Positions 1 through 9,562 of a stretch of 21,184 nt of DNA are shown here, one piece after another. Source of the DNA: Larix sibirica (lineage: Eukaryota; Streptophyta; Pinopsida; Pinales; Pinaceae); NCBI GenBank assembly GCA_004151065.3, contig NWUY0300010192.1:1-21184 (forward strand). The letters run 5' to 3'. The notes under the pieces are model-generated. The model saw only the letters and a list, made by a program, of their open reading frames with translations, was not told where the DNA came from and searched no databases. The position numbers were made by a program, and so were the translations under genes. Numbering within the stretch: position 1 is the stretch's first letter; every line of letters begins with the position of its first letter.

Positions 1-658
1 TTTGTGTCTGCACTTACATATTGTCCGCAAACAACATTTCTATGCTTGTTGAGCTCTTTAAGAAAAATCTATTTGTAATTGAGTCAATTGATACTAGGAA
101 TAAAGGTTAGAATTAGAACCAATATTACCAAGATGTTGAAAAATTATGTAAATAATACTTTTTCATGGTGTTACAATTTTAATGAAGCGGGGCACATTGT
201 ATGAAATTACTTGCAACCACATCAACCTCACTACAACCACTGCAAAAAATATTAGGCATAAAAATAAGAATTGTCTAGATTTGATTGAAAAATAGGAGGA
301 ATGGGATAGAGGATAGCGTGGTGCTGGCATGGTCAACTCAAAGGTGAGGATCCCTAGTGGTGATTTGGTAGTTCATGCATATATAGGCATAGATGGAATC
401 ACTAGGGACCAAGACAACAATAGATTTGGGAGACATGGATTAGGGTCTTATCCATAACTCTCTACCGAAGGTTCTATTGTTTGATGTATTGTAATAGAAA
501 TCATATCTACACAATGTAGTATAGGTGATGTGGGAGGTAGTGGAGGTGATGTGGAAGGTTATATATGCATGATATGTCAAGTTTATAGAGGTGGGAGATC
601 GATGTCTGTATTTTGAAATTGAGTAGATGTTTGAGCTTGTTGTTGTAGTTAGTAAAAT
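1..658. other. Unassigned AT-rich DNA left of the gypsy relic
   Basis: No convincing coding region, RNA gene or LTR boundary is visible here. The stretch contains a short imperfect inverted repeat (351-365 with 397-408) and a small duplicated GGTGATGTGG motif near 527-556. Because a gypsy protease-like region follows in + orientation, this could be 5' untranslated or upstream coding sequence of that element, but I found no primer-binding site or LTR end to show it. Confidence 0.4.
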
Positions 659-858
659 ATGAACTCTAGGGATGGCTAAAAATATTCATATGAATTGTGG
701 AATATGAACAAGCTATGACCAATCTGAAGGGGGTACTTATGTGGTTCTTAGGATCACTTGCTATAACAGTTGATCGACCCCTACACTGTGTGCAAAGGAG
801 AATATTGAGGAAGAAAATTTGGCTGAATGCATTAATTAGAGGATATGAGGTGTGAAAG

Positions 859-1770
859 GTCATGATCGATCTAAGATTGGATGCGAACATATTTCCAAAT
901 AAATCTTGGGAGCTCATGGGATGACCAAACTTGGTCTACTCACTAATCAAGATGTCATTTCCCAACCAATCATGTATTTTTCCAATCAACATGATGGAAC
1001 AAATGGAGGTTGATCTCAATGGGGTCAATACATATGCAAATTACGAGGTCAACGAGATATTAGATGAAAATGATTCCTACACTGTATTGTTGGGGATTTC
1101 TTGGGAATTTGATAATGATGTTATTCTAAATCTAAAATTATGACATATGTCATTTGAAAAAGAGGGCTATAGAGACATTCAACTTTTTGATCCAATGGTA
1201 GGAAAGTGATTTGTGGAACTAATTAAGGAAGTGTTAGATGAAGATAACTTAAATTAATTGTATAATATTATTGATGGGCACTAGGAGGACTATATAAATC
1301 CAATGGTTGATGGAGATATAATTCAATGCAACATGTATTCCTTTATGATAGACTTAGAAGTTTCCTTCAATTGGTATTATATTGGAGACTATGAGAAGTA
1401 CAAATAATAGTGCACGATGCTATGAGAATTCCAATGGATTGGTGTGGAGCTAAAGGACCCAACAAAGTTTGATGAAACAATTGGCAAGAACAAATTTGTG
1501 GAACAAGTGGAGGAATAGATTGTGTTAGAGCAAAGGATACCAACACTATATATCACTTTGGAAAAGACCCTCGTGAGATACTATGCCTGACACAAAAAGT
1601 ATGTTGCATTCTTGGGAGGACACGACATACTAGACATTATAGACCTAATTCCTATTGGACATTGGGGCTATGGAAGAAAAAACCAATTCCAACCCTATCA
1701 AATTATCTATGTGGTTTAATGGTAATTTGGAATCACTCAAACACGTGGATAATTGTGAAGTACACTTGAC
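859..1770 (+). pseudogene. Gypsy piece A: protease-like and start of gag-like region
   Basis: A single reading frame (frame 1) runs through about 860 bases with scattered stops but no frameshift that I can see. It opens with IDLRLDANIFPNKSWELMG (the DLRLD at 868-882 stands where plant gypsy aspartic proteases have D-T/L-G-A/S-D). It continues through MEQMEVDLNGVNTYANYEV and LLGISWEFDNDVILNLKL, the loop and C-terminal parts of the same domain. Further on, EDYINPMVDGD (about 1288-1320) and a segment around 1460-1700 resemble the spacer and first half of the gag-like domain of a widespread plant gypsy family; this is from memory of the family, not a search. The open part at 931-1143 codes for 70 residues. 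The frame breaks off at 1771, where the copia 5' LTR begins. The altered active-site loop suggests a dead protease. Weak cysteine-bearing sequence at 720-830 may be an upstream zinc knuckle. Confidence 0.75.
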
Positions 1771-2134
1771 TGTTAGGAAGTGAAGTCACTATCCAGATAC
1801 TTCGATATTTTTCTATAAAGTGGTACATGGGTGACTCCACATGGAATTTTAATATGTTAAGGGGGTTGCAAGGGGGGTAGCAAAGGCCCCCAAGGAATTT
1901 TTTTATAGAATATTCCAATGCATTTTGGTTCCTTCTAGAACCCTCTTATGCATTGTATAAAATGGAATGACCCTTGGAATTTTTGTACAAGAAGGAATTG
2001 TAAGTTCTTTATTGAATGATAATAAAATTTGAATTTTCCATTACTCCATGGTTTTACATGTGGATAGCATGGTTTCTAGATAAATTTTGTTTTCTATTGT
2101 TATTATTGTTTGCTTCTATTTTTATGTTTTTATA
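1771..2134 (+). repeat. Copia 5' LTR
   Basis: It begins TGTTAGGAAGTGAAGTC and aligns with 6758-7161. Shared blocks include AGTGGTACATGG, TTTTGGTTCCTTCTAGAACC, AATAAAATTTGAAT and TGTTTGCTTC near the right end. The right boundary is set a few bases before the primer site and is uncertain by about five bases. The copy is about 40 bases shorter than the 3' LTR because of differences around 1850-1910. Confidence 0.9.
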
Positions 2135-2139
2135 AAATA

Positions 2140-2151
2140 TGGTATCAGAGT
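2140..2151 (+). other. Copia primer-binding site (initiator tRNA-Met)
   Basis: TGGTATCAGAGT differs at one base from TGGTATCAGAGC, the complement of the 3' end of plant initiator tRNA-Met used by most copia elements. It lies just inside the 5' LTR, where minus-strand DNA synthesis would start. Confidence 0.92.
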
Positions 2152-2681
2152 CAGGTTCTCATAAAAATCAATGGCTTAGAGTTTTCCGTGAGTGGGATAT
2201 ACAACAATGATAGGATGTTTAACCATGTTTGATATTGAGAAGTTCGATGGCAATAATTTCTCCCTCTGAAAGATGAAGGTAGAGATTTGTTGGTTCAAAA
2301 TGAATAATCCCTAGCCTTGAAAGGGATTTCATAAAAACCTAGCAGTGTGATATATGTGGAGTGGAAAAATATGGATAGGAAGGCAGTTTCTAGATTTCAT
2401 ATTTTCCTAGAAAATTATATATTGTTCAGTGTTGCTGAAGAAAAGATTGTGAATTTTTTTTGGGAGAAACTTTAGATGTTGTATGATACTAAATATATAG
2501 TAAATGAGGTTTTCCTGATCATCCAAGGATGAAGGAGGGCTCCTCTATGGAATACCATCTAAATGATGTTGATACCCTAATCAATAGATTGGTCTCAGTC
2601 AATGAAAAGGCGGAGGACGATAATAGAATAATAATTTTATATTGTTCCCTCCCAGATACCTGAGATTGTTTGGTGATGATC

Positions 2682-2686
2682 CTCAC
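2682..2686. repeat. Left target-site duplication of the gag solo LTR (CTCAC)
   Basis: CTCAC here pairs with ATCAC at 3346-3350, four of five bases identical. A 5-bp duplication is the usual footprint of LTR-retrotransposon integrase. Confidence 0.7.
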
Positions 2687-3345
2687 TGTTGGCACATGGA
2701 AATACCCAAGATTCAACATAAATCACACCAACAAAGCCCCATACACTGTCCCTTTTGGCATCACCTATGAACATATGATGTCTCACCCAAGGTATCAAAG
2801 GGGACTGCAGGAACCAAGTTTCTACAACTTTCTAAATGGATGTGAATCAGACATTCAACAAATCCACCATTCATTCATTTAACGCACGAAATATCATTAC
2901 TTAACATTAACATATGTAACATTCATAAAAATATCACATGAAATTAACTATGCATGAAAATATAAGCATCAATCACATTGATCATAAACATAGAGTACTA
3001 CAACCAGAGCTTCTCAATTGTATTATCATTGGAATAGTTCTACATAGGTTGCGTAGAGCGCTCCAATACTCAGTATTCAACTAAAAAAATTACAATGACA
3101 ACACGATAGATACTACTATATCTCCAGATAGACACACTCTAACAAAAAATACATCCTCTACCCTCATATCTCCTACATATTTATACATCAAGACATGGGC
3201 GGATCCCATTACAAAGTGGATGTAACTCCTAACTAATTTCTAACTAGATTTTGCCTTCTTCACAGTTTTGGGCCAATTTTTGATCTATCACATGGTCCAT
3301 CTCTGGAGCGCGACTTCCTAGACAGGTCCAAAACCTGCTCCAACA
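2687..3345. mobile_element. Solo LTR inserted in copia gag
   Basis: The 659-bp block starts TGTTGG and ends CCAACA, an exact 6-bp terminal inverted repeat with the TG...CA ends of LTRs. The flanking five bases are CTCAC on the left and ATCAC on the right, a target duplication with one mismatch. Gag similarity stops at the left edge and resumes in frame at the right edge. No primer site or coding domain lies inside, so this is a lone LTR left by recombination, not a whole element. A TATA-like TATTTATACA lies near 3178-3187. A short ORF at 2670-2882 straddles the left edge and is not a gene. The ends are nearly palindromic, so orientation is unsettled. Confidence 0.82.
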
Positions 3346-3350
3346 ATCAC
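3346..3350. repeat. Right target-site duplication of the gag solo LTR (ATCAC)
   Basis: It directly follows the terminal CCAACA and matches 2682-2686 at four of five bases. Confidence 0.7.
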
Positions 3351-3666
3351 CAACTCATCATTAGGAACACTAAAATTTGATGATGCAGTAGCCACTTTGT
3401 TGGGAGAAGAGTTGAGGTGAAAATTGTCTCTAGAATCCTCTATCATTGAATGCCTATCTATTAGAGGTCAATCTAGAGGAACATGTCAACAAGGTAATAT
3501 ATCATAGTATAGATCCAAATCAAGAGGACACAAGTTGAAAGGGAAGTGTTGGAATTGTGGGAAGCAAGGGCACTCAAGGAAGGATTGTTGGCATCTGAAA
3601 AAGAAAAAGAAGGATGAAAAGCATGATCAATCATTACTTGAAGCCAACATAATAGATTCATAATAG

Positions 3667-3860
3667 ATGCCAACATGTGAAGATTTTTTTCTCAGTAACA
3701 ATAGATCTCTTTTATACATTTGGGTTTTGGACTCAGGTACATCTTTCCACGTTCCTCCACGTAGAAACTGGTTTCTCAAATATCATCCCTATAGTCATGG
3801 GATGGTCTACTTGGGTAATTATCATCCTTTAGAAATTTTCATAAGAGGGGGACATTAGAA
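3667..3860 (+). pseudogene. pol: Copia aspartic protease fragment
   Basis: A frame-1 open stretch contains WVLDSGTSFHVPP, the active-site loop of copia proteases, with D-S-G at 3730-3738 intact. It is followed by WFLKYHPY and GNYHPLEI, equivalent to the flap-side segments of the family. In an active element this domain would cut Gag-Pol into mature proteins. The frame is lost near 3850, where a +1 shift moves the remaining similarity into frame 2. The 63-codon ORF at 3667-3858 is therefore only the N-terminal half of the domain, and its ATG is probably fortuitous. Confidence 0.85.
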
Positions 3861-4960
3861 TCAATCTAGATGATGGAAGAGAAAGCAAGTTGTGTGATGT
3901 ACGACATGTACTTGATCTATGGAGTAATTTTCTCTTAATCAAGATGATGGATAAGCTAGGGTATTCTGTTACTTTTGGTGAAAATCATTGAAAAATTACT
4001 ATAGGATCCTTAACAATAGAAAAATGAGATTCTTATGGGACCTTGTATAATTTATGTAGTGATATAGTGAAAAACCATGCAATTGCAAGAAAATCAAGGA
4101 ATGTTATGGATGCAATGATGTAGTGATGTTGTGGCATCAACACCTTGGGAATATGAGTGAAAAAGGTTTGAAAATTATGCATGACCGAGGTATGCTTTAT
4201 GGGATTCAGTCTTGTAATTTAGACTTGTACTAGCAATGTATTTTTGGTAAAGAAAAGAGAGTTTAGTTTGTACTGCAAGCTCTGGTAAAAGTTTTGGTTT
4301 TTTCCAACTTATTCATCTAATTTATTTGGACTAATTCCCACTTAGTCTATCAATGGTTCTAGGTATTTTCTAACTTTTGTAAATGATTATTATAAAAGAG
4401 CGCGGGCTTACTTTATGAAAAATAACTTAGAATCCTATGATAAATTTAAAGGGTTCAAGGCATGAGTACATAAATTATTGAGCAAGTCTATTTTATGTCT
4501 CAGGTTGGATAATGGATGAGAGTATTGCTCTTAAGGAGTTTGAAAATTTTTGTATGTAGGAAGGAATTAAGCCCTAGAATACTGCTCCATATACTCCGTA
4601 GAAAAATGGTGTGGCTGAGGAAATGAATTACATAATCATGGAACATGCAAGAAGCATGCTCAACACATCTGGGTTGGATAATGTATTATGGGTAGAGGTT
4701 GTTGGATGGATAGATTCCATAGGAGGTTTGGTGTGGTAAGGTAGTTGATTACTCTCATTTTTGTTCCTTTGGTTATGACGCATTTACCCATGCGACTAGA
4801 GAAAAATATCCAAACTTGACCAAAATTCAAGGAAATGTTTGTTTCTTGGCTATGATAATATAGTAAAGGGGTATAGAGTGTGGGATCCTCCTGAACACAA
4901 GGTAATTGTTAGTCGAGATGTTATTTTTAATGAAAAATCCATGCAAGGGAAGGAGGTAAA
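3851..4960 (+). pseudogene. pol: Copia integrase, decayed, with internal deletion
   Basis: The segment begins with the protease-integrase linker (INLDDGRESKLCDVRHVLDLW, frame 2, from about 3857). The HHCC region follows at about 4129-4255 (LWHQHLGNMSEKGL and QCIFGKEKR), in which the second His is Asn and one Cys is Tyr. The catalytic core shows FVNDYYKRA (about 4378-4405), LRLDNG (second catalytic Asp near 4508) and NGVAEEMN (catalytic Glu near 4617), then MEHARSMLNTSGL. Just after LWVEVVG (about 4690-4710) the sequence jumps to the C-terminal part (DYSHFCSFGYDAF, from about 4748), so several tens of codons are missing. The C-terminal segment ends near an ISRDVIFNE-like block at 4910-4940. 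Many stops and frame changes make it non-functional. Confidence 0.88.
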
Positions 4961-5159
4961 ACAAACACCTTAGATTTTACCTATTGAAGTAATGAGTGAA
5001 GAAGAAATTTTGAATGAAGCTTCTAATCACCATGAAGAGCATCAAGTTCAGTAGCCACAAATTTAAATATCTGCACATCCCAAAAGGAACCCATAAAGGT
5101 ATTCTCCTGATTTCTAGTATTTTTCTGCTTTATTAATTAATGATGGTGAACTCAGGTCA
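4961..5159 (+). pseudogene. pol: Copia integrase-RT spacer
   Basis: This is low-complexity, charged spacer between integrase and RT. It shows in-frame acidic runs (EVMSEEEILNEA, about 4988-5023) typical of the variable linker in copia polyproteins. No catalytic motif is expected here. Confidence 0.55.
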
Positions 5160-5990
5160 TTTTAGGAAGCTATGAATGCAGATAGATGGAGAAAATATAT
5201 GGACGAGGAAATAAAATAACTACACAAAAATGAAACATGGGAACTTGTATATCTCCCTCCCGGAGGAAATTGTTGGCAATGAATGAGTGTACAAAGTAAA
5301 TAAGAACAATGACAAGTTGTTGGAATGTTATAAATATTACTTGGTGGCAAAAGGTTATGCGCGGAATTCAAGTATAGACTTTAATGCAATCTTTTCTCTA
5401 GTTGTGAAGTTGACTACTATAAGATTTTTATTTGCACTTGTAGTAGCATAGGATTTAGATATGGAGCAATTTCATGTAAAAAATGTTTTCCTTCATGGTG
5501 ATCTCTAGGAAGAGATTTATATGGAGTAGCCTAAAGTTTATAAAGAAATAAGCAAAGAGCAATTGGTTTGTAGACTCAAGAAATATTTGTATGGATTGAA
5601 ATAGGTTCCAAAGATTGAGTATAGAAAATTTGACACCTTCATGGAATGCCAAGGTTTTAGTATGAGTGAAGCTGACCATTGTGAATATTATAAGAAGTTT
5701 GATGATGGAATTTTTATTATATTACTATTGTAGGTTGATGATATGCTAGTTGCAGGCCCACCATGAAGAAACTCATTGGTATTAAGGCTTAGTTGGATAG
5801 GACATTTGAAATGAATGACTTATGAGTAGAAAACCAAATTCTAGGGATGAAGACACAAAAGGATATAATAGGTAAGAATATCTAGTTAAGTCACAAGTCA
5901 TATATAGAAAAAATTATAGCACTTCAATATGTAGAATGAAAATCCAATTAGAGCCCCACTTCTTGCACAATTTAAATTGTCTTCCGAATA
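5160..5990 (+). pseudogene. pol: Copia reverse transcriptase, decayed
   Basis: From EAMNADRWRKYMDEEI (about 5168) the sequence follows the copia RT order. FNAIFSLVVKLTTIRFLFAL lies at about 5381-5440, then EQFHVKNVFLHGDL (5464-5505), YMEQPK-like residues near 5520, and QVDDMLVAG-equivalent sequence at 5731-5757. The second and third catalytic Asp codons (GAT GAT, 5737-5742) are intact, but the preceding Tyr codon is a stop (TAG, 5731). The first catalytic Asp of the MDVK motif has become His (5473-5475). Frame 1 is kept from about 5340 to 5760 with several stops; other parts need frame changes. The domain would copy element RNA into DNA in virus-like particles. Confidence 0.93.
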
Positions 5991-6645
5991 GTATCCTACA
6001 AAATAAGTAGAGAATGCAAGCATGTCTCATGTACCATATTCATCAGTAGTAGGGAGCCTCATGTTCACCATGGTGAACACCAGATTGGATATTGCACAAG
6101 TAGTGGGAGTTTTTATTTAGTTCATGGTGAATCTTGGTAAGGAGCATTGGACTACTATAAAGTGAATATTAATATACTTAAGGGGCACTTCATATGGTAC
6201 AATATATTTAAAAATTAAACGTTGTGTAGATTTTGATTTTGGTGGAGACAAATATGGATGAAAGTCTACTACATGATATGATTTCACTCTTGTAGGTGGA
6301 TCTATAAGGTGGACAGCTAAGTTGCAACAGCTGGTGGCCTTATCAACCACTAAAGTAGAATATGTGGTAGCAACTAAGGCCGATAAAGATGCAGTTTGGC
6401 TAGAGTGAATAATGCATGACTTCAAGATAATGCAAGGGAGGAGTACTTTTCATTATGAAATTCAAAGTGATATTCACTTAGTGAACAATCCATCATTTCA
6501 TGATCACACAAAACATATTTATAGTAAGTACCATTCATAAGAAAAGTGGTGGTAGAAGGTATGATCCTATTGGATAAAATTGATACTGATGTGAATATTG
6601 TAGATATGCATACAAAGTCGATCAAGACAGAGAAGTTTGAATGGT
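5990..6645 (+). pseudogene. pol: Copia RNase H and polyprotein C-terminus, decayed
   Basis: The connection segment VVGSLMFTMVNTRLDIAQ appears at about 6047-6100, then DFDFGGDKYG (about 6232-6263, the first RNase H acidic motif). GGSIRWTAKLQQLVALSTT (6295-6351) follows with KVEY, where families have EAEY, so one catalytic Glu looks changed to Lys. The C-terminal region has a KHIYSKYHS stretch (about 6510-6537) and DMHTKSIKTEKFEW ending at TGA near 6645, the usual copia polyprotein end. Stops and frameshifts are present throughout. The domain would remove the RNA strand during reverse transcription. Confidence 0.9.
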
Positions 6646-6745
6646 GAAAATATTATTTTGGGCCTTCTGAGAATGTGATGGAGGCAACACTGGGAAATGG
6701 CACATGGACAAAAAACACATGCAAGAACTTCCTATATATTGATTT
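6646..6745 (+). other. Copia 3' untranslated spacer
   Basis: This lies between the end of pol and the polypurine tract. No motif stands out. Confidence 0.5.
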
Positions 6746-6757
6746 AAAATAGGAGAA
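6746..6757 (+). other. Copia polypurine tract
   Basis: AAAATAGGAGAA is a purine-rich run ending at the first base of the 3' LTR, which is the expected position for plus-strand priming. It has one T and continues into the LTR start, so its exact right end is set by LTR alignment. Confidence 0.75.
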
Positions 6758-7161
6758 GGATAGGAGGTGAAGTCAATATCTAGTTATTTGATATTTTCCT
6801 ATGGAGTGGTACATGGTTAACCCCATGCATGATTTGTATGCACTGGGCATGCCAGGGGATCACAGGGGAGGTCAACCATGCCCTCCCTACCTAAGGGTGT
6901 AGGGGCTGATCTTTCAAAACAAAAATTTCTAGAACCTTCGAGTGTATTTTGGTTCCTTCTAGAACCTTGTTATTAGTTGTATAATAGGGAATGAACCCTT
7001 TCATTTTTGTACAATAAATAATTTTAAGTTCTTTTCCAAGTAACAATAAAATTTGAATCTTCCATTGCCCCATGGTTCTACTTGTGCACAACAAGGTTTC
7101 CATGTAAATCTCATGTTTTATTGTTATTGTTGTTTGCTTCCATTTTTATATTTTTTTATCA
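6758..7161 (+). repeat. Copia 3' LTR
   Basis: It aligns with 1771-2134 from the GTGAAGTCAATATCTAG region to TTTATCA. The first two bases are GG instead of TG, and the last two are CA (7160-7161). The stretch 6840-6910 is longer and differs from the 5' copy. A decayed ORF on the opposite strand here is not a gene. Confidence 0.9.
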
Positions 7162-7900
7162 TTAAAAACACAAGGTGTTCCGATTCAACAATGTGTGCAC
7201 AAAATGGTCACACACCTTAGAGCCATTTTTGAAGAATTGGTACCTACAAGTAGAAATGTAGAAGTAGACGAGCAACTAGCTAGAACTATGGAAATGATTG
7301 CGCAACACATTCTAACTTTATGGGGAGGATACACCATTTGTAAGGGTGATTCAATCATTCAACGTATCCCATAGATGGACCACCTACATTTTATAACTAT
7401 AACTTTCATAGAGGGGGACCCTGCAAATACTTTCCTTGTATAGGAAAACCTCATAGAAGAATACCCCACAAATGTATACCCAATAGAGGAAGTTCACCAT
7501 TTGCAATTCGAGAAACCTAAAGGTCATTGTGTTGTACAAGATGCAAGGGATACCAATAGTCCAATATATTAGCATGAACCATTGTAGATAAAGAAAATTA
7601 ACATTGACACTGAGGTTGAGATGAAACTAAGGGTAATAGGGGATTACTGGGATGAACATATGGTCATAGATATTGTACCTCTTCTCCATGAATATGTTGA
7701 TTTGTTTTCGTGAAGCTTCGTAGAAATTAAGGGTGTGGTTGGGGAACTTAAAGAGATTAAAATTGAATTGAAACTAGGTGCTTAGCCAATAAATAAGAGG
7801 TATTATAGAATGAACTCTACAATAAGGAACATGTGAAACAATAAATTGATAAAATGCTAGAAACTAATTTTTCAATAGAAAAATCAGTTTTAATTTGATC
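7162..7900 (+). pseudogene. pol: Gypsy piece B: end of gag-like region, linker and RT start
   Basis: Directly right of the copia 3' LTR, gypsy similarity resumes. KNWYLQVEM (about 7233-7260) matches the tryptophan block of Retrotrans_gag-type domains. A run in the other frame leads to IGDYWDEHMV (7638-7667) and LLHEYVDLFS, then VEIKGVVGELKEIKIELKLGA (7727-7783) and PINKRYYRMN, the linker directly before gypsy RT. ETNFSIEKS (about 7861-7890) corresponds to the start of RT. Similarity ends near 7900. At least four stops and one frameshift are present. The gag-like part lies downstream of the protease-like part in piece A. Identification rests on remembered family patterns and I am fairly sure of the RT linker. 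Confidence 0.8.
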
Positions 7901-9562
7901 ATGTAGTGTCCCCAATTTTGACCCATGGATTGTGCTGGATGGAATTACATACCAAGTGTAAATAAATATTTTAATGACAAGACACAAGGACCACATATAT
8001 AAGAGATGTAAATATCTTGTATTAATTCCTAGTGTACAGCTCAAGGCCAAGACTTGACTAGTGAATGTATAGGCAAGTATTTTCAATAAATGTTATTTCT
8101 ATGTACCATGAGGTAGACTTGCCACAATATTCTCAAGAAATGAAAATAGTATTTCAAAAATTAATATAAAGGTCTAAGGATGGTTGTATAAGAGAATGAA
8201 AGGGGTTATGCATCCATTTGAGGGGAACAGGAAAGGGGGTCCAAGGTGTTGAGAAATAAACATAAGCCTCCTAAGTTGCCTAATCTATGAACCTTCATCT
8301 TTTCAGCATGTTCCTTATTAAAAACCCCAACCACCGATCAATGAATGAAAGTGGTGGTTGGTGGGTAAGACCAACTTATTTACTTATGAGGGCATAGAGA
8401 TTGAGTACAAATATATGGAGTGTAAGAGACTCCATATCCATAGGAATTTGAACCCCAGGATATTCAAATCATTTATTTCCATGGGCACTCTCTTCATGTA
8501 ATTAGAATTGACAATTCCTACTGGATCATTCTATTAATCTCTTTATCTAGTTGATTATATGTGTTTCCATGCTACACACCAACACTTGGGAGTGTTCATC
8601 CATTTGATCATTTAAGTAACCAAAGGAGAGATGAAGAAGAGAAGTTTGTGAACCCAAGAAGACATATGGAAGGTTGCATAGGATAAAACAAGTAGAGTTG
8701 ATAGGAAATAATCCATGTTTTCTTGTATATTGTTCTTATTGAGTGCTTAAGAGCCAATATATGACTTTGTTGGGTTGATGGTAAAGGAAGATAATATCGT
8801 GGACTTATTTTTCACACCACTAAGAACACTCAAGAGGGAGAAAGGATTCTTGAGGTATTGTCAAGCAGATAAAGGAAAGGACTTCTATTGTGCATGAGGG
8901 ACTATTTAGCAAAGAAAGGATATATTCCAGGTGTTGTGTAGGGTAGTGGAAAGGAATGCCATGGATGGGCTAGTTGTAAGGTTTTATAGAGATTTTTGTG
9001 GAAAATAGTTTGGTTGAACTTAAGAGAAATTGGGTTGGGTGAGTGACCTAAGTGTCCTAGACAAATTTCCTTCACCTTGGTGACCTCATAGTGTAACTTG
9101 GGTGTGGAATCCATAGAGGATTACCTACAATTGGATGGAAAATTTCTTGGAAATATCTAGTTTCCATGGACCAACTTGTTCAATGGAAAGTGTTCCATCT
9201 TTTTTATGAAATGGTATTTATAATTCTTATGTATGACTTTTGGAAATGGAATTCATAGATATATGATGTTCTATGCATAGTTTCTACATGGATTGAAAAT
9301 TTTCTTGGCAAATTTGATAGTGCCTTAGAGTTTATTGGGTTTGAATTATCTTTTTCATTCGAGTTTTTATGTACGCATGATGGGTAAATCGATAGGATAC
9401 ATGCCTTTATAATTTGAAATGCCTTAGTGTTTTTCAATTCAAATTTATGTCATACCCTTTGGTGTTGTGTGATGCATGCAAAGTTGCATGGCATTGGCTA
9501 TATCTAGTTTGAATCCTTTGTGCATATTAGCATGTCCACATGCAAAAACCAATCTGAAGTAG
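7901..9562. other. Non-coding DNA interrupting gypsy RT, left part
   Basis: No coding domain is visible. The block begins near TGTAGTGTCCCC (7902), which looks like an LTR 5' end, directly where gypsy RT similarity stops. A TATA-like CATATATAAGA lies at 7993-8003. I could not find a matching second LTR or a clear 3' end, so its identity is open. Confidence 0.45.
9558..9562. repeat. Left target-site duplication (AGTAG) of second solo LTR
   Basis: AGTAG is repeated exactly at 10334-10338, directly flanking TGTAATACCC...TTTTACA. Confidence 0.85.

Larger units (their letters stand above)
2171..3650 (+). pseudogene. gag: Copia gag, decayed and split by a solo LTR
   Basis: An ATG at 2171 is in frame with FDIEKFDGNNFSL (about 2228-2266), the typical N-terminal copia gag motif. 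Later segments in shifted frames include EGSSMEYHLNDVDTLINRL (about 2534-2590), LYCSLPDT (2638-2661) and, after the insertion, LKFDDAVATLLGEEL (about 3371-3415), all standard UBN2-type gag signatures. A CCHC zinc knuckle, CWNCGKQGHSRKDC, is intact at 3547-3588 and is followed by a lysine-rich tail. The coding sequence is interrupted at 2686 by a 659-bp solo LTR. Removing that insertion with one copy of its target duplication brings the two halves into the same frame. Stops and at least two frameshifts remain. Gag would package element RNA in the cytoplasm. Confidence 0.88.
1771..7161 (+). mobile_element. Full-length, inactive Ty1/copia retrotransposon nested in the gypsy element
   Basis: All hallmarks occur in order: two related LTRs, a tRNA-iMet primer site, gag with a CCHC knuckle, DSG protease, integrase, reverse transcriptase, RNase H, and a polypurine tract touching the 3' LTR. 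Integrase before RT defines Ty1/copia. The LTRs align by eye over most of their length at very roughly three quarters identity, so the insertion is old. The flanking bases (ttgac on the left, ttaaa on the right) do not give a convincing target duplication, as expected for heavy decay. Flanking DNA on both sides is gypsy coding sequence, which shows the nesting. A solo LTR is inserted in gag. Every domain has stops or frameshifts. Confidence 0.93.

Noticed and set aside
931-1143. Stand-alone 70-codon host gene
   Set aside because: The frame continues with the same family similarity on both sides of its stops, so it is a fragment of the gypsy polyprotein.
6117-6425. 102-codon ORF on the - strand
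   Set aside because: It is antisense to the copia RNase H region, which has clear family motifs on the + strand.
1766-7166. Target-site duplication of the copia element
   Set aside because: The flanks TTGAC and TTAAA match at only three of five bases, no better than expected for AT-rich decayed DNA.
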